DNA of 64,000 nt from Cedecea lapagei (lineage in GTDB: Bacteria; Pseudomonadota; Gammaproteobacteria; Enterobacterales; Enterobacteriaceae). The DNA is taken from assembly GCF_900635955.1 (NCBI RefSeq), contig NZ_LR134201.1, forward strand, positions 2,976,001 through 3,040,000, read 5' to 3'. Of this stretch, positions 6,219-14,093 are shown one piece after another. The translations under genes and the position numbers were made by a program. Numbering within the stretch: the first letter of the stretch is position 1; each line of letters begins with the position of its first letter. The notes under the pieces are model-generated. The model saw nothing but the letters and a program-made list of their open reading frames with translations, had not been told where the DNA came from and ran no database searches.

Positions 6219-6292
6219 CTACCCAAAAGCGGCAATCACTGGCTGCGGGTATCTTACATCCAAAAAAGAGGCCCCGATATGGAATTCTTTAA
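6212..6292 (+). CDS. Putative 26-residue prophage peptide overlapping the exonuclease start
   Basis: The repeat's ATG opens MTTTQKRQSLAAGILHPKKR followed by PRYGIL, a basic peptide. Its last 14 bases overlap the start of the exonuclease gene, and the exonuclease ribosome site (AAGAGG) is inside it, which suggests translational coupling. Whether it is a functional product is unknown. Confidence 0.35.
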   Translation: MTTTQKRQSLAAGILHPKKRPRYGIL

Positions 6293-8312
6293 TTTAATCA
6301 AAGCAACTCAAAAATCAGGCAAGCCTGATGCCATCCACTGGCAGACAGCAAAAACCGAAGCTCGCGCAAACCTGATGCTTGATGTGGCCCTGGAAGATGC
6401 CGGTATAGAAACCGGCCGCGGCCACGATTACAACAAGCCAGTCAGGACTGATTTCCCTGTTTTCGATGATCTTCCGGAGGAAGGCACTGTCGATTTCGAT
6501 TGGTGCAAGCGTTACGAGCTGGCGGAAGACGGCAGAACCTGGCAGTTGATTCAAACGGCTGCAGTTGACGACGAAGAAGCGGAGGAGCTAAGCGACGCTA
6601 TTGAAAGTTACAAAATGGGTCTCAGCGTCGAACTCGCTCATTTCTGGATCGGAGGCATGTTTACAGCAACGCCAGAAGAGCGAGCGGCCGCAATCAAGGC
6701 CCAGATGGATATGGACAATAACTATCTCCAGAATGTCATTCTGGCGGTTAATTCCATTGAGCCTCTAAAGCAGTGCCACAACCATATACGCCATACCCTC
6801 CTTGAGGCTATCAAGCTTATCTGGCCACTGGATGGAAAGACTCCTGAGTTGTCTCACGTTCTGGCGTTCTCAAAGGAATGGATCGAAGCCCTGAATGATA
6901 ATTCAGCCGGCCGCGGTAACCACCGGGCTGACGTCATTGAAAAATGGAAGGCAAAGTCTGCGCCACAGCCTGCTGCCATCCATTCCGTTAAAAGCGAACA
7001 GGAGAACATGATCAGGACTGATGCCGGAACCAATGCAGGTGGACAGATAAAAACTGACCGCAACACGGATCTTGCCCCTTCCCTGGATGTTCTTGATATT
7101 GAAATCGCGGCAGCAACCCTACCTATGGATTTCAACATCTACGAATTCCCGGCAGGGGTTGTTCGCCGGGCTAAGGAAATTATCACCAACAAAGAAGAAC
7201 CATGGAAAACATGGAGCGCCGTTCTTCGCAAGTCGCCAGGCATTCTGGACTTTTCCCGCGGCACAATTTTTGTCCTGATTCGTAATGCACCAACAGAGGT
7301 GCTGCATTCAATCCCAGCATTGACGAGTCACGTAGCCAAAAATCTGCTTGAGATTAAATTCATGCCAGATGACGGGAAACCAAATAGCGAAGAGCGCTGG
7401 AACTCCATTCAACACTATTTTATTTCGCCCGCAGTCGTGGAAGAAAACGGTGAGAATGCTGATCAGCAGTACACAGAAAGCAAGCAGCCGCCAGCCCAAC
7501 TGATAAAAGTCGGAGCCGGTATTTTCGATGCCACTGCTCTGTTTAATGCCCCTTCTAAGGATACTGCTGCGGAGAATACAAACAATGTGCCGGTGGAAGA
7601 AGCTAACAACCATGAAACCAAAACTGATTCTGAAATTCAGCCTGGCGAAAAAGCAATTCACTCAACTGAAAGCCATGTTGCGGTTAATCAGGAAACAAAT
7701 GCCCTGAATAACGATACCGTTCATCGTAATGAGAGCACCGAAACGCAGCTATTCACTCATCTCATGGTTGACCTGGAATGTTTTGGCTCCAACCCTGATG
7801 CTCCGATCGTTTCCATTGGCGCAGTGTTTTTCAATCCTGAAACCGGCGGGATGGGAAGTGAGTTTTACAAAGTCATCAGTCTTGGTTCTTCCATGGGATT
7901 CGGCGGCCAGCCGGACGCAGATAGAATTCTTTGGTGGCTGAAACAGTCCGCGGAATCTCGCTCTGCAATTCTGGTGGACGATGCCATACCTCTGGATGAC
8001 GCCCTATTACAGCTCAACGAATTTATCTGCGAAAACGCCGCAAATGGCCCTGCCAGCGTTCAGCTATGGGGGAATGGCGCTACATACGACAATGTCCTGC
8101 TACGGCGCTCTTACAGGCGTACCGGCATCCCTGCTCTCTGGGAATTTTGGAACGATCGAGATGTGAGAACAATCGTCGAACTGGGCAAGGCCATTGGCAT
8201 TAATCCTCGTTATGAAATCCCTTTTGAAGGTGATCAGCATAACGCCCTGAGTGATGCCCGGCACCAGGTTAAGTACGTTTCTGCCATCTGGCAGCAGCTG
8301 ATTAAAAACTGA
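6279..8312 (+). CDS. Prophage exonuclease: RecE-like N-terminus fused to DEDDh 3'-5' exonuclease domain
   Basis: The 677-residue protein is a chimera. Residues about 1-95 (NFPVF/DLPEEGxVDFDW and RYELAxDGxTW patterns) and the AGTNAGGQIKTDRN region match the non-catalytic N-terminal part of RecE (exonuclease VIII of Rac). Residues 496-677 are an RNase T/epsilon-type domain with a full DEDDh set: D498 and E500 (MVDLE), D604 (GNGATYDN), H654 and D659 (HNALSDARH). The RecE nuclease domain is missing. A charged, low-complexity linker spans about 400-490. It probably digests DNA or RNA ends for phage recombination or host takeover. It stands just upstream of the integrase. ATG at 6279 has AAGAGG 10 bases upstream. 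Confidence 0.8.
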   Translation: MEFFNLIKATQKSGKPDAIHWQTAKTEARANLMLDVALEDAGIETGRGHDYNKPVRTDFPVFDDLPEEGTVDFDWCKRYELAEDGRTWQLIQTAAVDDEEAEELSDAIESYKMGLSVELAHFWIGGMFTATPEERAAAIKAQMDMDNNYLQNVILAVNSIEPLKQCHNHIRHTLLEAIKLIWPLDGKTPELSHVLAFSKEWIEALNDNSAGRGNHRADVIEKWKAKSAPQPAAIHSVKSEQENMIRTDAGTNAGGQIKTDRNTDLAPSLDVLDIEIAAATLPMDFNIYEFPAGVVRRAKEIITNKEEPWKTWSAVLRKSPGILDFSRGTIFVLIRNAPTEVLHSIPALTSHVAKNLLEIKFMPDDGKPNSEERWNSIQHYFISPAVVEENGENADQQYTESKQPPAQLIKVGAGIFDATALFNAPSKDTAAENTNNVPVEEANNHETKTDSEIQPGEKAIHSTESHVAVNQETNALNNDTVHRNESTETQLFTHLMVDLECFGSNPDAPIVSIGAVFFNPETGGMGSEFYKVISLGSSMGFGGQPDADRILWWLKQSAESRSAILVDDAIPLDDALLQLNEFICENAANGPASVQLWGNGATYDNVLLRRSYRRTGIPALWEFWNDRDVRTIVELGKAIGINPRYEIPFEGDQHNALSDARHQVKYVSAIWQQLIKN

Positions 8313-8337
8313 TTTTCCTTATTCAATATTGAGCGCG

Positions 8338-8364
8338 CCAGCCAGATAACCTTTTTCTGGCTGG
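8338..8364 (+). promoter_or_regulatory. Hairpin between exonuclease and integrase genes
   Basis: CCAGCCAG and CTGGCTGG form an 8-base perfect stem around an 11-base loop. It begins 26 bases after the exonuclease stop and lies just before the integrase ribosome site. There is no trailing T-tract, so it is more likely an mRNA processing or stability element than a terminator. It could limit integrase expression from upstream transcription. Confidence 0.5.
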
Positions 8365-8381
8365 TCATCAGGGGATGACCT

Positions 8382-9632
8382 ATGCATGAACTTACGCTGT
8401 CACCTCAGGAGATTCAGGAAATCACCGGGTATATGCGTTATACGCAGCAGCAGCGTCAGCTGCGCTGTCACGGCATTCCATTCACAACAGATGGACGGAA
8501 TCGCCCAATCGTATTGCGCAGAAATATTTTGCCAGGGACCACCGAACTACCAAAGGTTGACGAATATGTTGCAACAGAGCCGGACTTCGACGCTATCTAT
8601 GGGCAGGCCAAGAAAAGATCCGAAAGATACCCACCTTCCACCGCGGGTATCAAAAATAAGTACAGCTATGTCTGGAAACCAAAAGGCACCAAGCTAAGTA
8701 TTTGCCTGGGGAAAATACGTGAAACACCGATATCAAAACTCTGGCAAAGGTATGAAGAGGAAAAGGCCAAGCGCCATGACGTTATGACCTTTGCCAAATT
8801 GTGGGGCATGTTTATCGAAAGCCCTGCATTCACCGAGCTGGCGCCACGAACGCAGCAGGACTACCACCAGCATCAGAAGCAACTACTGGCCGTGTTCGGC
8901 AAAATGAAAGCCGACGACATTCGGATAGAGCAAGTTCGTATTTTCATGGATAAGCGCGGGATGAGCAGTAAAAATCAGGCCAAACAGGAAGTCGCCAGCA
9001 TGTCCCGCGTATTTGGCTGGGGTTTTGAGCGAGGGTATGTGAAGGGCAATCCCTGTAAGGGGATCCGGAAATTCACTCTCATCGACAGGGACGTTTATAT
9101 CCCCGATGAAGATTACCTTGCTGTGTATGAGCGCGCCGCCCCAGAGATTCAGGTGGCCATGGAGATTTCATATCTTTGCGCAGCGCGCGAGGATGATGTT
9201 CTGGATCTGCGGATCGTAGATGTCAGGCATGAAAGAATTTTTATTGAGCAGAACAAAACCGGCAAAAAACAGATCAAGCAGTGGTCCCCTCGCCTTAGAG
9301 CGGCGGTTGATCTGGCTATTGAGAAGTTGTCCGGAAGATCTGCGGCCGGCTTTCTGATTCCTGGGCCATCAGGCGGCGCTATGAATAAGAAAACGTTCAA
9401 CACCTGGTGGAACAAGGCAAAGAAAGCTGCAGCTATGAAGTTGGGTCGCAGCGTCCCTCGGACGTTTCACGATATAAAAGCGAAAGCTATTTCAGATTAC
9501 GAAGGGAGCAGCAGAGACAAGCAACTTTTCTCTGGCCACAAAACGGAAAGTCAGGTGACAACGTATGACCGAAAAGTGAAAATTTCACCAACACTCGCGG
9601 CACCGGTACTGAGCAAAAAAGAGGAGAAATGA
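8382..9632 (+). CDS. int: Tyrosine recombinase (prophage integrase) with DUF4224-like N-terminus
   Basis: The 416-residue integrase inserts and excises the prophage at serT. Residues 1-48 (LSPQEIQEITGYMRYTQQQR, then LRCHGIPFTTDGRNRPIVLR) match DUF4224, usually a separate small protein encoded before an integrase; here it is fused. Residues 80-230 hold the arm-binding and core-binding domains. The catalytic set is visible: R269 (AAREDDVLDLR), K292 in the beta-hairpin, H363, H386 (SGHKTESQ) and nucleophile Y395. The second arginine of the usual HxxR box is replaced by lysine (H363-D-I-K366), a known variation. ATG at 8382 has AGGGGA upstream. The gene ends 98 bases from the tRNA, the usual integrase-att arrangement. 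Confidence 0.92.
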   Translation: MHELTLSPQEIQEITGYMRYTQQQRQLRCHGIPFTTDGRNRPIVLRRNILPGTTELPKVDEYVATEPDFDAIYGQAKKRSERYPPSTAGIKNKYSYVWKPKGTKLSICLGKIRETPISKLWQRYEEEKAKRHDVMTFAKLWGMFIESPAFTELAPRTQQDYHQHQKQLLAVFGKMKADDIRIEQVRIFMDKRGMSSKNQAKQEVASMSRVFGWGFERGYVKGNPCKGIRKFTLIDRDVYIPDEDYLAVYERAAPEIQVAMEISYLCAAREDDVLDLRIVDVRHERIFIEQNKTGKKQIKQWSPRLRAAVDLAIEKLSGRSAAGFLIPGPSGGAMNKKTFNTWWNKAKKAAAMKLGRSVPRTFHDIKAKAISDYEGSSRDKQLFSGHKTESQVTTYDRKVKISPTLAAPVLSKKEEK

Positions 9633-9649
9633 GGGGGCTAAAGGCAAGA

Positions 9650-9682
9650 ATATACCAAGTGAATATACCAACAATATACCAA
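9650..9682 (+). repeat. Three direct repeats ATATACCAA, candidate integrase arm sites
   Basis: ATATACCAA occurs at 9650-9658, 9663-9671 and 9674-9682, between the integrase stop and serT. Short direct repeats beside the core site are typical integrase arm-type binding sites. Their function is inferred from position. Confidence 0.55.
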
Positions 9683-9696
9683 CACCCCAAAAACAA

Positions 9697-9722
9697 AAGG
9701 GGTCGCCTTTCGGCAACCCCTT
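9697..9722 (-). terminator. Terminator of serT
   Basis: AAGGGGTTGCC and GGCGACCCCTT (minus strand) form a hairpin with a GAAA loop, followed on that strand by TTTGTTTTT. It lies 7 bases beyond the tRNA 3' end. Confidence 0.75.
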
Positions 9723-9729
9723 AGAATGT

Positions 9730-9817
9730 TGGCGGAAGCGCAGAGATTCGAACTCTGGAACCCTTTCGGGTCGCCGGTTTTCAAGACCGGTGCCTTCAAC
9801 CGCTCGGCCACACTTCC
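9730..9817 (-). tRNA. serT: tRNA-Ser (UGA anticodon)
   Basis: The 88-base minus-strand sequence begins GGAAGTGTGGCCGAG and ends CTTCCGCCA with encoded CCA. The anticodon loop CTTGAAA carries TGA. The long variable arm (CGACCCGAAAGGGTTCC) is diagnostic of class II tRNA-Ser, and the T arm GTTCGAATC is intact. It reads UCA and UCG codons. It matches E. coli serT in length and context beside yccA. The 3' end faces the prophage integrase, so this is the attachment site; the tRNA is left whole, as expected when the phage carries a copy of the tRNA end. Confidence 0.97.
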
Positions 9818-9827
9818 AACGAGGCGA

Positions 9828-9856
9828 ACTATAAACATACCCATACTTCATGTAAA
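9828..9856 (-). promoter_or_regulatory. serT promoter
   Basis: On the minus strand, TTTACA (9851-9856) and TATAGT (9828-9833) are separated by 17 bases and lie 10 bases before the tRNA. A GC-rich discriminator (GTTCGCCTCG) follows, typical of stringently controlled tRNA promoters. Confidence 0.8.
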
Positions 9857-9974
9857 GCACGATTTTGTTCAATCGCCTGAAATTTCATCATATTTGTTTT
9901 ATTTGCCTGAAACAGCAGCAACCTGCTCAGTTTCAAGCCGCTTTTTCTGCCCTCCATCGAGGGCAGCATCGGCA

Positions 9975-11600
9975 TTAGTGCTTTTTGATGTACATATCGC
10001 GGGTGAGATATTTACCCAGACTGCTCGGAGCATAGCCTCCCACATACGGCTTCACCAACTGGGCCAAAACATAATGATATACCGGTACAGCCGGTACGTC
10101 TTTGGCCAGTAAATCCTCCGCCTGTTGATAATACTTTCCTCGTTCCTCGAGTGTTTCAGCTTTCGAAGCCTTCACCAGCAGTTCGTCGTAAGCCGGATTG
10201 CTGTACTTAGAAGTATTTTCACTATTGCCGGAACGGAAGTTATCCAGGAAGGATGCCGCATCGTCATAGTCAGCAATCCAGGCATAGCGAACGACATCAA
10301 AGGTGCCGTTATGCATGGTATCCAGCATGGTTTTCCATTCCTGGTTTTGCAGCTTAGCATTCACTCCGAGATTTTTTTGCCACATAGAGCTGGCGGCAAT
10401 AGCGATACGCTGGTGCGATTCAGAGGTGTTATACAGCAGGTTAAAGGTCAAAGGATGTGAGGCATTAAACCCGGCGGCCTCCAATAGCTTCTTCGCTTCA
10501 GCTACACGTTTTTCGTGGCTCCAACTGGCGTAGTCAGGGTTTTTAAGCTCTATTCCACCAATTTGGGGTTGGCTAACAATCCATGCAGGTCTCTGCCCCT
10601 GTGCCAGGACTTTGTCGGCAATAATGTCTTTGTCCAGAGCCAGATTCAGCGCAAGGCGAACGCGAGGGTCATTAAACGGCGCTTTGGTGGTATTGAATTC
10701 GTAATAGTAAGTAGACAGGTAAGGCGTGATATGAACCTGATTGGGAATCGACTCTTTCAAAGAAGCAAACAGGGTTTGTGGAATGGTCGACGTAATATCG
10801 ATCTCCCCTGCTTTGTAGCGGTTAACATCAGATGTCGGGGAAGCAATCGGTAAATAGGTCACCTTATTAATAACAGTACGGGCATCGTCCCAGTTTTGCT
10901 TATTACGTTCCCCCACCAATTTTTCGTTGACCACCCACTGCGACAGCTTATATGCGCCGCTGCTCACGAAATTTTCCGGTTGGGTCCATTTATCTCCGAA
11001 CTTCTCAACCACCGCTTCGCTCACCGGCACCATCGAGGTATGCCCCAGCATTAACAGGAAGGCAGCCGTCGGCTGGCTGAGCGTTACCTGCAACGTACTG
11101 GCATCCAGCGCTTTCACTCCGAGACTATCTACTGGCTTTTTGCCTAATGCAATATCTGCAGCATTTTCAATATGCATACTGCCCGGGTAGCTGGCATAAG
11201 GTGAGGCTGTTTTTGGATCGACCAGGCGTTTCCAGCTCCAGACCACGTCCTGCGCGGTAATAGGTTCACCGTTGGACCATTTAATGCCCGGACGAAGATG
11301 GAAGGTCCAGACGATGTTATCTTTTTCCTCCCATTTATCCGCCAGACGAGGCTGGATCTTACCGTTGTTGTCTACGGCAATCAGCCCGTCAAAAAAGTCG
11401 CCGATAATATTACTTTCAACGTCGCTCTCCACTTTGTGAGGATCCAGCGATGCCGGTTCACTGCCGTTGTTACGCACCAGCTCCTGTTTGGCTGCAAGCT
11501 CGGTTCCTGGCGGAACGTCTGCTGCCCATGCGCTGGAAATAGCGCTGAGCAGACCCAGAGCAATCAATGATTTTGAAAATGTGTTGTTGTTTGCTTTCAT
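9975..11600 (-). CDS. Periplasmic oligopeptide-binding protein, OppA paralogue
   Basis: The 541-residue protein has a signal peptide (SLIALGLLSAISSAWA-AD) and aligns along its whole length with OppA (543 residues): LVRNNGSEPASLDPHK near the mature start, ITAQDVVWSWKRLVDP, FNDPRVRLALNLALDKDII, and the end TRDMYIKKH. It would bind peptides in the periplasm for an Opp-type ABC importer. No permease or ATPase genes are adjacent, so it is an orphan binding protein that may feed the main Opp system, as MppA does. It lies between serT and yccA, where E. coli K-12 has no such gene. Identity to OppA is moderate, so peptide preference may differ. Confidence 0.88.
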   Translation of the reverse strand: MKANNNTFSKSLIALGLLSAISSAWAADVPPGTELAAKQELVRNNGSEPASLDPHKVESDVESNIIGDFFDGLIAVDNNGKIQPRLADKWEEKDNIVWTFHLRPGIKWSNGEPITAQDVVWSWKRLVDPKTASPYASYPGSMHIENAADIALGKKPVDSLGVKALDASTLQVTLSQPTAAFLLMLGHTSMVPVSEAVVEKFGDKWTQPENFVSSGAYKLSQWVVNEKLVGERNKQNWDDARTVINKVTYLPIASPTSDVNRYKAGEIDITSTIPQTLFASLKESIPNQVHITPYLSTYYYEFNTTKAPFNDPRVRLALNLALDKDIIADKVLAQGQRPAWIVSQPQIGGIELKNPDYASWSHEKRVAEAKKLLEAAGFNASHPLTFNLLYNTSESHQRIAIAASSMWQKNLGVNAKLQNQEWKTMLDTMHNGTFDVVRYAWIADYDDAASFLDNFRSGNSENTSKYSNPAYDELLVKASKAETLEERGKYYQQAEDLLAKDVPAVPVYHYVLAQLVKPYVGGYAPSSLGKYLTRDMYIKKH

Positions 11601-11740
11601 GACCTACGCCTTATTGATGTTATTTAACGACGGTACGGCTAACACTCTTAGTCGGCTTTAGGTAATAAAGCAATACTTTTCAGCCACCTATAAGTGGGTG
11701 TTATGGCATTAATTTTGTACAATGTGATAAACTGCACGAG

Positions 11741-11755
11741 GTAAAGATGGGTAAA
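11741..11755 (+). promoter_or_regulatory. CpxR box upstream of yccA
   Basis: GTAAAGATGGGTAAA is an exact GTAAA-N5-GTAAA CpxR recognition sequence, 72 bases before yccA. yccA is a known Cpx envelope-stress target in E. coli. Confidence 0.8.
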
Positions 11756-11827
11756 AAGGCTTTTGTCTAATAAAGGCGGGCGTTATGCTCATCACCATAA
11801 AACACCTGTAAAAGAGAGAGTTTTAGA

Positions 11828-12487
11828 ATGGATCGCATTATTACCTCTTCGCGTGACCGTTCGTCACTGCTCAGCACCCACAAGGTGCTACGTAATACCT
11901 ATTTCCTGCTGAGCTTAACGCTGGCGTTTTCAGCGTTGACGGCAACCGCCAGCACCGTATTGATGCTGCCTTCTCCTGGGCTAATTCTGACGCTGGTCGG
12001 TATGTATGGCCTGATGTTCCTGACCTACAAAACCGCTGACAAACCCGTCGGCATTCTGTCTGCATTCGCCTTTACCGGCTTCCTTGGCTATATCCTGGGG
12101 CCGATGCTGAATGCCTATCTGTCTGCCGGCATGGGCGACGTTATTGGCCTGGCGTTGGGCGGTACCGCACTAGTGTTCTTTAGCTGCTCCGCGTATGTGC
12201 TGACAACCCGTAAAGACATGTCCTTTCTGGGTGGTATGCTGATGGCGGGCGTGGTGGTTGTGCTGATTGGTATGGTGGCTAACATCTTCCTGCAGCTCCC
12301 GGCTCTGCACCTGGCGATTAGCGCGGTATTTATCCTGATCTCCTCAGGTGCCATCCTGTTTGAGACCAGCAACATCATCCGCGGCGGTGAAACCAACTAC
12401 ATCCGCGCGACCGTAAGCCTGTATGTTTCTCTTTACAACATCTTCGTTAGCCTGCTGAGCATCCTTGGTTTTGCCAGCCGCGATTAA
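11828..12487 (+). CDS. yccA: YccA, BAX-inhibitor-1 family inner membrane protein, FtsH modulator
   Basis: The 219-residue product is highly hydrophobic with about seven membrane segments and the family end ETSNIIRGGETNYIRATVSL, then a LYVSLYNIFVSLLSILGF segment. In E. coli YccA binds the FtsH-HflKC protease complex and is itself a slow FtsH substrate that can shield SecY from degradation when translocons jam. Length and sequence match E. coli YccA. It is a single-gene unit: a CpxR box upstream and a strong terminator at 12505. In E. coli it directly neighbours serT; here an OppA paralogue intervenes. Confidence 0.96.
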   Translation: MDRIITSSRDRSSLLSTHKVLRNTYFLLSLTLAFSALTATASTVLMLPSPGLILTLVGMYGLMFLTYKTADKPVGILSAFAFTGFLGYILGPMLNAYLSAGMGDVIGLALGGTALVFFSCSAYVLTTRKDMSFLGGMLMAGVVVVLIGMVANIFLQLPALHLAISAVFILISSGAILFETSNIIRGGETNYIRATVSLYVSLYNIFVSLLSILGFASRD

Positions 12488-12504
12488 ATTATCTCGCTAA
12501 CAAT

Positions 12505-12539
12505 AAAAAGGAGAATGCCTGAGGTATTCTCCTTTTTTG
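12505..12539 (+). terminator. Terminator of yccA
   Basis: AAAAGGAGAAT and ATTCTCCTTTT pair around a short loop and are followed by TTTTTT. The symmetric A- and T-runs allow it to work also for the convergent FidL-like gene. Confidence 0.88.
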
Positions 12540-12543
12540 TCTC

Positions 12544-13020
12544 TTAATTCCCCCGGCAAATATAGGCTGGATAGAGCCGGTCCTTAATCAGCCACACGGA
12601 AGGTGAAAGTTCAGAAATAGTGATATAATAACGGACGCCAGGAAGGGCGAAACCTCCCCATTGAGCATCAGGTGTATTGTCATTATACCGACGCCAGGTC
12701 TTGCCGTAGCTCAACACAATCACTTTATCATCATCCCGTTGCTCCCATGTAAAATCGATATCCCTGTCAACTATCAGGTTTCGACCCTCAGCTTTTGCTG
12801 CACCTTTATGAGTGATCAAGCCGGTTCCATCCCGATGGAAATAGAACTGGGCTATAGTATTCACCCGCACCTCACTTGCTTCTCCCTCATTGCGTGTGAA
12901 ACTATATTCAGTACTGCAGGCCAGCGCATTTCGCTTGCCGACTTCACTTGAAAATAAAAAAAATGCCAGTGCCCCACCAGCCAGCACGCCGCCCAGCCCG
13001 AACAGAAGTTTAATTTTCAT
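12544..13020 (-). CDS. FidL-like membrane-anchored protein
   Basis: From ATG at 13020 the product is 158 residues. One N-terminal membrane segment (LLFGLGGVLAGGALAFFLF) is followed by a periplasmic domain of about 130 residues. It resembles the FidL family, small membrane proteins encoded next to MarT-type regulators in Salmonella and relatives, whose exact role is unsettled. The start is inside the 3' end of the regulator gene (11-base overlap). An alternative start at 13032 adds MGRR. The pair is probably co-transcribed. The C-terminal DRLYPAYICRGN has a cysteine that may pair with Cys in ALACSTEYSF. Confidence 0.65.
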   Translation of the reverse strand: MKIKLLFGLGGVLAGGALAFFLFSSEVGKRNALACSTEYSFTRNEGEASEVRVNTIAQFYFHRDGTGLITHKGAAKAEGRNLIVDRDIDFTWEQRDDDKVIVLSYGKTWRRYNDNTPDAQWGGFALPGVRYYITISELSPSVWLIKDRLYPAYICRGN

Positions 13021-13786
13021 TCTTCGTCCCATTTTTAAAACGAATAGTCTTACAGAGGCTAGTTTGTTTCAACGGACAGGCACCAATAAACACCTCATCG
13101 GCAGCGTTAAGAGAAAAATGGGTGCTGAAGTAATAAATATTGTATTCCTTGCGCTCGCATGGCACGTCATTTTTCCTGAGTAGCTCAGCCACTTTCGATA
13201 ACTCCAGCGGTCGATCAGACTCGTTAATTAGCCATATTCTGCAGCCGGCTATTTTTTCCTCAACGGTTTTGAGCTTTGTCGGGACAATTATCTCATCAGG
13301 CCAGCTAAAAAACGGACCTAAGTCCAGCGACGCCGTCGTGAATACCGCCAATATAATCCATCCTTTTAGGGAGGATATTCGCCAACTTCTCGCGGATGTC
13401 ACTGCGACAGATGGCGGCTGTTGTGGCTGTAAAATGGCGGCTTGCTCCTTTTCTCTCGGCTGACAACTCACCTCGGTGTCGAAACGAAATCCATAACGCG
13501 GCACGGTAAGAATATAATCATGATGCTCATCAAGCTTCTGAAATACTTTACGTAATTCGCTGATCGCTTTGTTGAGGTTATTTCCTGATGGCGTAAAACC
13601 AAATTCTTCCCAGACCCGCGTAATCAATTCCTCCCGACTGAGAGCGCGGCCTTTATGACGAATAAATTCCTGTAAAAGACGTGCGGCTGGTACCGAAAGG
13701 ATTAATACGGATTCTGGTTGTCCGATAAGACTTATGGCGCGTGCTTCAGGATCAAATAACAACGAATTATTGCATACAAAAAACAT
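13010..13786 (-). CDS. MarT/CadC-type membrane-bound transcriptional regulator
   Basis: The 258-residue protein has an OmpR-type winged helix at residues about 10-105 (GRALSREELITRVWEEFG, then NNLNKAISELRKVF and YILTVPRYGFRF), a linker, one membrane segment (SLKGWIILAVFTTASLDLGP, about 138-158) and a C-terminal periplasmic domain with several cysteines. This is the ToxR/CadC one-component design: a cytoplasmic DNA-binding head tied to a periplasmic sensor. With its FidL-like partner it recalls the MarT-FidL pair of Salmonella. It is divergent from the fimbrial operon, which makes control of those fimbriae its most likely job; that is inferred. Confidence 0.8.
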   Translation of the reverse strand: MFFVCNNSLLFDPEARAISLIGQPESVLILSVPAARLLQEFIRHKGRALSREELITRVWEEFGFTPSGNNLNKAISELRKVFQKLDEHHDYILTVPRYGFRFDTEVSCQPREKEQAAILQPQQPPSVAVTSARSWRISSLKGWIILAVFTTASLDLGPFFSWPDEIIVPTKLKTVEEKIAGCRIWLINESDRPLELSKVAELLRKNDVPCERKEYNIYYFSTHFSLNAADEVFIGACPLKQTSLCKTIRFKNGTKNEN

Positions 13787-14093
13787 CTTTTACTCTCAGC
13801 TGTTACCGCATGTTTTTAACCCCTGGTACATCGACAAGAAAATCACCTCCTGAAGCGTTTACTTTTTCATCAGAAGAAACCTTGTTCTCATCCCAGGTCG
13901 CGGTATTTTCAATTAACTAAACAATACTAAACCAAAAAAAACAGGATAAAAAACTATATATAATGAGTTAATCAATACAATTTCCCTCAAGCTGCTGTTC
14001 TGGTTAAAGTTTCCCTGTCCTAAAGCGATACGAAAGCAGAGGGTGTGCTGGCGTTAACGCGCCGTGAATGAACTCAGACCAGGCGGATTGAAA
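13787..14093. promoter_or_regulatory. Divergent control region between regulator and fimbrial operon
   Basis: A 307-base region, very AT-rich between 13900 and 13985. TATAAT at 13959-13964 is a possible -10 element for the fimbrial operon, without an obvious -35. No gene is seen. Such AT-rich leaders are typical H-NS targets, with MarT-like activators relieving silencing; this is inference. Confidence 0.4.

Noticed and set aside
9947..9966. Hairpin CTGCCCTC/GAGGGCAG after the OppA paralogue as a terminator
   Set aside because: On the minus strand it is followed by A residues rather than T residues, so it is not a canonical intrinsic terminator; a part in mRNA 3' end stability is possible.
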